DNA of 64,000 nt. It comes from Carya illinoinensis (Eukaryota; Streptophyta; Magnoliopsida; Fagales; Juglandaceae). Each line of letters starts with the position of its first letter. Position 1 is the first letter of the stretch. The position numbers were made by a program, and so were the translations under genes. The stretch is from positions 11,034,501 through 11,098,500 of the forward strand of contig NC_056757.1 of NCBI RefSeq assembly GCF_018687715.1. Reading direction: 5' to 3'. Shown here piece by piece: positions 44,332 through 56,300 of this stretch. The notes under the pieces are model-generated. The model was not told the DNA's origin. It saw only the letters and a program-made list of their open reading frames with translations, and searched no databases.

Positions 44332-45060
44332 GAAGTATTATTATCAAGAATAGGAGAAGGCAACTTGATGATGTAGTCGGCCGTGAGAGATGCTTCACTC
44401 CAAAATGGTCGGCACAAACAATGATAAGACTAGAGCTCAAACAATATCTGAAATGTGTTCAAGTTTACATTCAGCCTTCCTACTTTGCTGCAAGGTAATT
44501 GGACATGAAAGTTGAGAAATAGTGCCAAAATGTTTAAAGATATCTTGAAATGCATGTTGAGTATATTCTAGGGCATTATCATAACGGAAAAAAAAATTTA
44601 AAAGCGCTTTGAAAACTAAATCTAAACACCGTGTGGCGCATCCACATGATCTAGTAGATTATCTACTTTTCATCGAATGAATGTGTGTTCCCTCTAAAAA
44701 TTATTGTTCAAATCTTGGACTTGAGAGAGCATACCCCAAAACTAATGCCCTTAACAGTCAAGCCAATTCAGAGAAATTCATATTACGTTTACGACACATT
44801 GACATATTTTGATGAGGTGAAATCAATGGGTTAGAGTCAGCCAAATTGTTTACATTAAAAGACATCTTATTATTTTCATAAATGAGAAAAGATGATTAAA
44901 AGACATCTTCAAAACTCATGAAGACAGCATCTAACCATGATGGATCTAAGATTATTTTTTTAGGGGTAAATGTATGAGTTTTTTATGATTATCGTCATGG
45001 AATTAATATTAAAAATGGGATAATTTTGCAAAATCTATGAAAATTTGCACACTATAAAAA

Positions 45061-46360
45061 AAGTTGGAGCATGATTCCAAGGCAGCACAAAATGCACAAT
45101 ACAAAATAATTGACTTTATTACTGTAATGGACCCACTTCACGGAGACGTTTGAGATAGTCACTCTCCAAAATGTATAAGAAGAAAGAGAGGAAGAAGAGA
45201 ATACAGAGAAAGATAGAAGAAGAAATTGATTGAACTTCGAAGATGATCTTTCCTCCTTTTCTCCAACTATATATACTTCCCATTAACGACATCGTATTCA
45301 AGTGTTCAGAATGTAAAAGACACAAAATGTCAGCGTATTAGCATTACACTTAAGAGACATTACAGCATACAATATTAAAATGACATCGCTCAACTTATTC
45401 TAAACGATACCGTCGGCTACACACAACTACACACCTTCTCTTCTCTTCAAAACGACTGCGCTGCACCAGAAGAATAACCAACTTAACTAACTCTTCTTCC
45501 GGACTTCGAACACTTCTTCATGACTCCAGCTCCTCTTGCAACCCTTGAAAATTACAAGGTTAAAAGAGTGATTGTTGTATAAACTAAAAAGGCATATGCA
45601 TGAATGCCAATAAAAACTAACTCGAATTAAATATTAAAAACACAAATTTAACGGGTATAAGCAATTCGTATGGACAAGGATCATAGAAGAAATGGATTCG
45701 CTGCTCCTTGCTCATTGGCAAGCCAGGAAACTAATAAGAAAACACTAAAAATGGGAACCACTTAACAGAGGCAAAACTCATTGGCGGAGGCATGAGAGGG
45801 AAAGGATAAAAGCTTTTGCATTTTAAGTTACTTCACAATCATGAGTCATGGAAATCATTTGATAATCTTATTGTCTTTAATGTTACCTATCAAAAAGATT
45901 CTTATTGTCTTTAATGTTGATCCTCTCCATAATGTAGGAATTGACCAAACATAGAGAGATTTGGAGCAATACTTATAATTCAGATCAATAGAATAGATGA
46001 GAAGTTCGAGTAGACCTATTCACCATTCACCACCCCCAAAGTCTAGTCCTTAGTTTCATCAATGGGTTTAGCTCTAACAATACAATTCTTTCTATCCTTT
46101 TCTTTTTCCTCCGGCACTCTAACATCCTCTCTTCTTCATTGTTACACGGCTTCAAATACAAAGAAGAAATCAATTTAAAGGAACACTAGGATCTTTCTAA
46201 TGTTTGCATTTTATGCTGAAGCTGTTACAACGACCAGTGTTCAGAATCAAATTCTATAAATTCATCATGCATACGATGCTACAGATCTGACAAAAATTGT
46301 ACCATTTTAGCAGGCGATTCCTCTCGGCTCATAGCTCATAAATTAATTGATACCATACAC
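45061..46360. other. Spacer and probable 3' end of CPSF3-II
   Basis: No coding sequence is recognised. The right part (about 46,100-46,360) directly follows the stop codon of the minus-strand gene and is the likely 3' untranslated region. Confidence 0.45.
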
Positions 46361-47256
46361 TCAAAGAGTTCCATAGTTGCGATTTTCTAATATCGAGATG
46401 ATTTTCCAAGCAAGTTTCTCATCTGCTATCGACCAAGCGCAGCAAAAAAACACCGCTTCACATTTATTTGGAGGACTGTCAACTATTCTGTAAGGGCACC
46501 TGTCCTTCAGACAGAGTGATACACTAAATGACTCTACTTGAATTTGTTCCCCGAAATATTGGATGTTACCTCCAGAAAGTTCATCTGAAAGTTTAATGTA
46601 CAACATGGGAAGCCAAGAGCTTCTGCCAGACACGGAAAGTGCATTACTTGATGAAGATACATCTGTGCTCTTGGTGTCTTCTAAATTGTCAGTATTTATG
46701 GGGAAACAGTAAGCAAACCGAATATCATGCTTCTTTTCTCCCAACATAAGAAGAAACTCATCTAGGTGAACGATCTTTGCTCTTTTACCCTTTTCCTCAA
46801 CCAATATCCCTTCAGCTGCCCTTTCATCTTTTACTTGCAGCCATGGCATGAACTTTCCATCTTTTAAACGCGAATCGGATTCATCTTCTGAACTCATTTT
46901 AGAAAAATTGAAGTTTGGATTCAAGCTACTTCGAATAAAAGTGTTTGAGGCTCCTACTTCCACATGATGAGTTGAAGGAATGCAAACTGTCTCGTTGTTT
47001 GCAGGGTCATCACATCGAATTCCCAATTCCGAATATATTCGTCCTTTAAGAGTAGCCATCTTAGGTTTCTCACCATGTACTAGGATCACATGTTTGGGGG
47101 AGAGAAACTTGACAAGATCCATAATCCCTTTGGCATCTGTATGAGGACTGAAAGACAATTGATGAATCTGGCAACATAAGACATGTTGAGGTGAACTTTG
47201 GATCAAATGGGAAAGATATTTAAGATGGAAAAGAAATTCAGTTTGTACATGGGTGG

Positions 47257-47311
<55 letters not shown>

Positions 47312-50300
47312 AGTTTCAGAATGACTAAGCATTATATCCAATTTAATGCAGAAAATAGAATTTTGATAGGCAGACACACTTGCACATCTTTGACAGGAAA
47401 TTTACTGTTACTTCTTCCTGTTCTGTTTTCTGGAAAGAGATAATAGTAAGCATATAAAGAGCAAACTGTCTTGTTCTGGTTTTGAAATCAAATTATTTCA
47501 AATCTGGCTTTGCCCTTCCAGACTGTCAATCAAGATGCTAATATTAACTTGGACATTAGCACAGGGAGCACTCTTTAAGAAAGAAAAGAATGGAATCCTA
47601 ATTTTCTATTTTGGGTGATGTGTATATCCTAAACATTGCTGTCATTGTTAATGTAGAAAGAAACTTGTTTGTAAAAATTTTCCTAAAAGAGAACCAGAAA
47701 AATTTAAAAGCGAATACCTGATTTCATTAATCTAGCAGAAACACAAACAGTTGGAAAGAAGATTGAATAGGAGAAATCTTAAATGATAATCAGCAAAGCT
47801 TAGACAAAAAAAATCCAAATGAAGGGCAAAAGACAATAAGATTTACAAGATAATTAAATGTAGACATGAACTGACTTCCTGCCAACTCTTTTTTTGGGAA
47901 GTCTTAACGTTTGTGGGGTTAAAATTGTACAGGAATCTAAAATGTGTTTCTAAGCAATTACTATTTACTGACATAGCCACCCCATACTTGTAATTGCCAT
48001 GTAAAAGGCTGTACACACCTAACCTCTGACTCTTCAAACCATTTCAACTTTTCATATTTCAAAAGGCTTTACTGTTTATTCAAATAACGTGAGTTTTCAA
48101 TGTCCAGAACTCTTCGATTAAAGCAGCTTAAGAGGCATTCATCACACAAAGTCGACTACAGGTAAATTCAATCATACATCCATATATAAAGATTGAAGAC
48201 ATTAGGGGTGTAACGGGTCCGGTTTGGTTGGGTTTTGGACAAAATTTGGGACCAAACCGATATACACCGGTTTTGCATTTTCGAAAACTGATTACGCACC
48301 AGTTACCCTCCTAAACCGGTACCTCTGGTTTTACTGCTTCCGGTCCGGTTTTTCCATGTTTATAATATTAGTATATATATTAGTATTAGTTATAGTGATT
48401 AGAATAACTATATATTAGTATTTGCTCTAGTGATTTTAATTTATTACAACTATATCATTAATAGTGATAGTATTAGTATTACTATATCATTATTTCATAT
48501 ATAATTATTTAGTATAGTGATTTATATAGTAATTTATATATAGACTTAAAATATATTACTAATAGTATTATAATATTAGGCCATAAAATGTAAATTATAA
48601 TTAATATACATTATATACTAATGTATATTAGTATTACTAATTTACTAATATACTTATCAAAAAAAATATATTGAGAATTTATTAGGCCATAAAATGTTAT
48701 TAATATATATATATATTATGATTAAAGCATATGATCAAATAAATTTTCATGTTTAAGATTAAAATTTTATGTTATAAATTATAATAACATTATCTTATAT
48801 ATAATTATAATTTATATTATTATTATATTATATATATAAATTATATATGATATAAAAAATATTATATATAATATTAAAAAAGTTAATTTAAAATATATAA
48901 TATAGCAAACCAGTTCGGTCCTAAAAAGCATAGAACCAGAACTGGATCGGTACTGGCCGGTTTCTGATTTTGGAACTAAGGGAACGGGTACCAGATCAAA
49001 CCGATTCCAACGGTTTGGGCTGATTCGATCCGGTTTTCCAATTAATTTTTACACCCTTGGTAGACACTCATGGAGGGAAAACTTACTTCATTCATTGATG
49101 TACAACAATATAAATACTACATACAATTGACGATTATACCCTCACAAGTTACACATATCACAACCAGTCCTCTAACACCCCCACATATATATCAAACCCA
49201 GCTTGAAACAAATAAGCTTTAACCGAATACAATACAATGACCTAGTAAACATATCTACGAGTTGATCTGCAGACTTCACAAAAGGTGTAGAAATGGCACC
49301 ACTTAGTATCTTATCATGAGTGACCATCAATCTCTCTGTCTTTAGTTTTCTCATGGAATGCAGGATTAGATGCAATATATAGTGCAGCTTAATTATCACA
49401 AAATAACTAAAGAGGGACAAGAGTTGGAAACCCAATCTCTTGAAGGAAGTGTTGCAACCATGTCGGCTCAATAGTAGTATGAGCCATTACCCTGTGTTCA
49501 GCTTTTGCACTAGACCGAGCTAACTGTTTCAACCTAGCAATTCCAACAGTCACTCCCAGTAATTACAATGTCATCCACATATACAATCAACAAAATGTGA
49601 TCTACATCACCATGTAGGTGAAATACCGAATGGTCTGTTTGGCATATACGAAGACCAAATACCAATACAACATCAGAAAACCTCCCAAATTATGCTTGAG
49701 GAGATTGTTTCAAACCATATAATGTCTTTTTTAACTTGCATACAGAACCCTAATACTCCTCCTGAGCAACAAACCTTGGTGGTTGCTCTATATAAACTTC
49801 TTCATGCAAGTCACCATGTAGAAATACATTTTTAACATCCACCTAAAATAAGGGCTAGTCTAAATTAGCAGCAAGAGAGATCAACACTCAAATAGAGGAT
49901 ATTTTGGCAACTGGAGAGAGAATCTCCTCTTAATCAATGCCATATGTTTGAGCATAACCCTTAGCAACTAAGTGGACTTTCAAACGTTCCACAAAACCAT
50001 CAGGATGAAACTTGATTGTATATACTCATTTACAGCCAACAGGTTGTTTACCAAGTGCTAATGGAACAAGATCCCATGTTCCATTATGGTGAAGAGCATC
50101 CATTTCATTTTTCATAGTTGTTCTCCATCCCAAATCAAATAAAGCATCCTAAACTATTTTAGGAACAAAAAGTTTTGAAAGTTGAGAACTAAAACATGAG
50201 AATGAAGGAGATAATGCATGATATGAGACAAATTGACTAATCAAATGTTGAGTAACACAAGAACGAGTACCTTTGCAGAGAGTAATAGATGGAGAGTCTG

Positions 50301-53300
50301 AAATATTAGGTAACTCATTATCTGAAGATGGAGACACGGTTGGTGGAGGCATGGGAGCCGTTGGTGGCAAGTAACATGAGTAAACCTGCAAATGAACTTG
50401 TGAAGGCACTAAGGAGGGTTGCGTAAAATTGGGTGAGAATGAATGAAAAAGTGTTAAGAGTAGGTAATGGTAGAGGATCACGCTCAACACTCGAATATGT
50501 GTCCGAGAAATAGGATATGGACTCAAAGAAGGTAACAACAACACCTGTGAAGTAGCGTCTAAGAACAGGACTATAGTAGCGATATCCTTTTTGAGTCCAA
50601 GAATAACCAACAAAAAAAAACTTGGTAGGACGTAGATCAAGCTTATCAAAGTCTGGGCCAAGGTTATGAACATAGCAAACACACCTAATGATTTTTGGAG
50701 GGAGAGAAAACAGTGGAGATGAAGGGAACAAAATGAAGAAGCAAGAGGAACCATTGAGAACTGATGAAGGCATACGGTTAATAAGGTGACAAGCAATAAG
50801 AACACCATCACTCCAAAAACGTTTAGGAACATGGATAAAAGAGCTCGGGTTACATCTAACAAATGACGATTTTTGCATTCAGTCACCCTATTCTATTGGG
50901 GTATATAGGAACATAAAGTTTGATGAACAATTCATTTATTACAAGTAGTAAAAGGCACTAGATTGATATTCTCTAGTATTATCTTAACACAAAACTTGAA
51001 CCTTTTTGTTAAATTGGGTTTCAAATTTTTAATTTCTTTCCAAAACACTTTGAATATGGAAATAAGTTTAGATCTTGACTTCATCAGAAACAACCATGTC
51101 ACATAAGAATAGTCATCAACAAATGTGACAAAATACTTCTTTTTTTTTTTTTTTTTTATAAGTAAACACAATCTTATTAATAATAATAGGCATAGCCCAA
51201 GTACACAAGATGGTATACAAGAGATAAGACCTATCTAGGTGGCTATAGTAGTCACTAGAAAGTCATGTACATTTTGTCTATTGAAGTCTATAGCTAGAGA
51301 CCATAGGAATAAAGTACTAAAAAATAAGCTACGAATCTCCTCCGTAGTCCGCTCCTTATCTTCGAATGTTCGTTCGTTACGCTCTTGCCAAAACACCACA
51401 TAATGCAGATCGGTACCATCTTCCACACAGCTTTGATTTGTGGATCGCCTCCCGGCATCGCCTAGCTGGCTAATAATTCCACTACTGACTTCAGCATCAC
51501 CCAATTTAGTCCTACTCAGCTGAATACTTCACACCACAATACCCTAGCTGTCTCACAATGTAGCAAGAGATGATTCACTAACTCACCATCTTTCTTACAC
51601 ATACAGCACCAATCAGTAATGATTACCCGACGCTTTCGCAAGTTATCGGTAGTCAATATCTTACCTAGAGCTGCTGTCCACATGAAGAAAAATGATTTGG
51701 GAGGCGCCTGATTCCTCCACAATCTTCTCCATGGAAACGGAGAGTTTGGTATAACTGTAAGAGCCTTATAATAAGAGCGAACCGAGAAAGTACCTTTACC
51801 CGTAGGTTTCCACCATAGCTTATCTTCTTGCAAACCATTTGGCTTCATAGAATACAGGAGGTTAAAGAACTCCGCGAAAGTGTTTACTTCCCAATCATGT
51901 GCTGCTCTATAGAAAGTGACATTCCAAACGACTTGATCCCTTGCACGAACCACTAGGTCCGCCACCGAAGCTTCTTGATCGCAAGCCACTTGTTATACCG
52001 ATGGAAAAGAATCCTTCAGTGCCTCCTCCCCACACCAAATGTCCCTCCAAAATCTTATATGTGTGCCCTCCCCCACCAAGAGTTTAGTATGATTGACAAA
52101 CGTCCCCCACCCTCTTCTTATTTGCTTCCAGATCCCCACTCCATACGATCCATTCCCCTCTCTAGTACACCATCCCCCCCATAGACTGCCATGTTTACTA
52201 TCCACTACTAATTTCCATAAAACTTCTGGTTCCATATTATATCTCCACAACCATTTCCTTAGGAGTGCCCGATTGAAGGTTCACAAGTTTTTTATCCCCA
52301 ATCCACCTGAAGCAATTGGTCTGCACACCTTATCCCAACTGATTAGGTGAAACTTGAATTCATCCCCCAAACCACTCCAAAGGAAATCACGGTACAATTT
52401 TTCGATTCTTGCCGCCACATAAGCTGGAATTGGGAATAAAGACATAAAATAAGTGGGTAAGTTAGAGAGAGTACTCTTTATCAAGGTCACTCGGCCTCCT
52501 TTCGACAAGTACAATCTCTTCCAACCAGCTAATCTTCTTTCTATTTTCTCGATAATTGTATCCCAAATAGCTATTGCTCGTGAAGCCGCCCCCATCGGTA
52601 AACCCAAATATGTCATAGGAATACACACCAGCGTGCTAGCCAACTGACGAGCTCTACTAACATTCCCAACTGAAACTAGTTCTGATTTATTAAAATTCAC
52701 TCTCAAACCCGATGCTGCTTCAAAACATAATAGTAGCGCTTTTAGTGTCCTCAGTTGTTCTTGTTCAGCCTCACAGAAAATTAGAGTGTCATATACAAAA
52801 AGTAAGTGAGAGATCGAGATAAAGCCCCTATTCAAATCACCCACTGAAAATCCAGCCAGCACACCATTGGTAACAAGCGCCATTAACATTCTACTCAGGG
52901 CCTCCACGATGATAACAAAGAGGAGTGGGGACAATGGATCCCCTTGTCTTAAGCCTCTCGAGCTGTTAAAGAATCCTTCTGGATTGCCATTAATCAGAAC
53001 TAAAAATTTTGCCGTTGAAATGCACCATTTGATCCACCTACACCATTTTTCTCCAAAGCCACACCTCATCAGTAGGTAAATCAGGAAGTCCCAATTTACA
53101 TAGTCATATGCTTTTTCCATGTCTAACTTACAAATAATCCCTACAATACCAGATTTTAGTCTACTATCCAAGCATTCATTGGCTATTAATACCGAATCCA
53201 GTATTTGACGACCCCTAACAAAAACATTTTGTGGCTTTGAGATTATCTTACCAATGGCCGCCCCAACCTGTTTGCTAGCACCTTTGTGACAAAATACTGA

Positions 53301-56300
53301 AACTTGTTTGATTGAATGTTGATTGGTCCCATACATCAGAATGAATCAATTCAAAACGACTCGGTGCTCGTTTATCAACACGAGGTACAAAAAACACGAT
53401 GACGCTTACTAAGTTGACATGTTTCACAAGGAAAGAGAGACACATTTCCTAAATTCCTAACTTGATGCTTCAAAAGGGAAAGATAAGGGTGATCAAGGCA
53501 ACAGTGCCATTCATAAGCAAACGATGTGAAGGATGTAAAGGCTCGTGTGTGACTGTTCAACATCAAGATGATATAGACCACCAACTTCATGCCCTGTACC
53601 AATCTCGTTCCCCCATTTTGAGATCCTGAAAAATTATGAAGGAGGGATAAAAAGTCACTGAACATTGAAGATTTTGAGTAATTTTACTAATGGATACCAA
53701 ACTAAAGAGAAAACTAGGAGCATATAGAAGAGATGACTAGGATTTAGAGCTAGTGAGCTTAGTTGATCCAACGCCTATAACTTTAGCAAGAGAACCATTA
53801 GCAAGAGTAACACTTTTGGGAGATGTCACAATATCTAACTTAGATAAGGCAGAGGACAAACCAATCAGATATTCATTAGCTCCTGAATCAATGATCCATG
53901 GATCTTGGGTGGATGAGACTAGGGCTGAGCAAAAATCCAAAAATCTGACTCTAAATCCAGCTCTCCTCCAACTCTGCTCCGAAAAAATAGAGTCGGAGTT
54001 GGACTTTTCTTTTTTAAATTTTCCAGTCCGAGTCGGAGTCAAAGGTGTCGCTAGACTGACTCTGACTTTATGCTCTGACTTTGAATCTGACTCCGATATT
54101 GTACATATATTATAAAAATATGTATTTATCTATATATTTATCATATATACTAGTGTAGTTATATAACTAAAACTTATATCGTTAAATTCAATAATACACT
54201 AGTATAAGCTAATTATTATAAAATAATACATTCATACTATAATAAATATAGAGTAATGATAGTTTAGTATATGTAAATGTCATAGTATTACTATCATGCA
54301 TAATCAAGTATAGAAATAAATTAGACACTAGTATTTAAATAAGTCTAGTATAATAAATTAATAACATACTAATTTACTAAAGTATGATAACATGTAATTA
54401 GACACTAGAAAATATTGTAAATAATTAAGTTATAAATAAGTTAGACATTAGTATAAGGGTTTTGCTACTCATCATCCCCACACACTACACATTTTTTTAA
54501 ATTTTTTGGTTTTTTTAATTTTTTTTTATTTTATTATTCCTAAACTAATTGAATTCGTCTATTCATCATCCATACACTACACATTTGGTAAGAAAAAAAA
54601 TTAAAAAATTAAAAAATTATGTGTGCTGTGTGTTGTGTGCTGTGTGGGGATGATAAGTAGAATTTTTCTTAGTATAATAACATGTAATATTAATGTATAA
54701 TAATATGTAATTAGACACTAAAAATAATATGTAATACCATAATATGATAACATGTAATTTGAAACTATAGTATAAGTTTAGTATAAAAATAAGTTAGATA
54801 TTAGTATAGAAGTAAATTAGCAGTGAATGATTTAGTTTTAGTTTTAAAGTTTTTGGAACAATTTCAATTTGAAAGGTCACAAAAAATTCATTTTTAAAAT
54901 AGGCTAAATATGAAGCTAAAAAAAAACCCAAAACTAAATGCCCAAATCCGACTCCGCTTTGACAAGTCAGAGTTGGATCGAATCCTACACTAGTCGGAGT
55001 TTGGATTTAGGGAAATCGGAGTCGGAGTTGGAGTCGGATTTAGGGGAATCCAACTCCGACTAAGTCGGTGTTGACCCCTAGATGAGACGAGACATGTGGA
55101 AGTTGTACCTGAGTGGACAAAAGAGCTGTGGAAGATGAAGCCCGTGTACAACCCAAAAGATGATCATACTCATCCTCTGATATGCTAATCATATATGGAG
55201 TTTGGTTGTAACATGGTTACTGTGATGTGACATCTTGGAAAATGGCCTGATTAACGAACCCAGATGGTCTACCATGTAGATCCCAACAATAGTCCATCAA
55301 GTGCCTAGTGGTTAGTACAACCACAATGGATGCACTTACAAGATTCTCAATCTCGAGTGCGATTACGTTTGGCATCACGTCCCTCATGTGGACCACTATC
55401 CCCACATGGACCTCAAGTGGCATCAAGCAACTGTGGCTCAAATTTAGTTGCCATGGACATAGGAAAATGTCACAATTCAACTTAGAGACAGAAAATTTGC
55501 ACAGAATATTAAGTATGGATAACAGAATCAAAGAATACAATTTGGATAACAAGAAATCCAGCTCAAGTACCCGAAAAATCAACTTGAAAAACCAAATTTC
55601 AGCTTTGTATCGGTCGAAATCAGTCTAAATTGGCCAGAACAGTCATGTATCGGCTCGGAATCGGCCTGTATCGGGTCGAAATCAGCTTGACTCAGCTCGT
55701 ATTGGGTTTGACTTGAACTATATCGGGTTTGATATACAGGTATCGATTTCAAACTATCCTTAAGCCTGGATTATGTTATCCTAAACGAGAATAAATGATC
55801 TGGGTATTACCTTATCCTTGTTACCAAACAGACGTCATTCTAGATAGGAACACAATCTTACTCCAGGTTGGGAGCAGTCACACTTGAGGTTGAATAGCTT
55901 ACACCTGAAACCAAACGCTCCAAGCCTTTTGGCGTTGCCAGCAATCCCCTACCCTTCCGGCGGCCAATGACGACGTGAAACTCGCTGGACTTCATAGAAA
56001 ATGACAGCGAGCTCAAATGTGGTGCCCAGTATCGGAGACAACACCAGAAAAGTGCCAGAAACAGTTTGAAACTGCGATAAGCGCCGATGACAGAGGGAGA
56101 AGCCACCGGGATGCACAAAGGACGACGGTGACCTCGGATCCGGCAACCAAAGACATTGGTGAGCTTTGATCCGGTGACAAATACCAACTTGGATCCGAAA
56201 ATACCAACTAAAATCTAGAAACTATGATGGACTTCGAAAATACAAACTCAAATCCGAAAATACCAACATAGTACATCAATTTAGTAACTAACAAACAACG

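Larger units (their letters stand above)
34560..45060 (-). mobile_element. Old Copia relic, split by the young Copia at 36,524-44,331
   Basis: The left part (34,560-36,518) holds the 3' half on the minus strand: the integrase C-terminal region, reverse transcriptase (KWVFKIKSRSDG, VDRYKVVAKRFTQEY, NIDYEETFAPIA), RNase H end (KHIEIDCHFIR, HDQLVDIFTK), and a C-rich block near 34,633 in a position expected for the polypurine tract. The right part (44,337-about 45,060) holds the integrase core (RSDNALEYTQHAFQDIF, then FWSEASLTADYIIKLPS). The two parts join in the integrase across the young element. There are many frame breaks. Outer LTR limits were not found. Confidence 0.82.
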
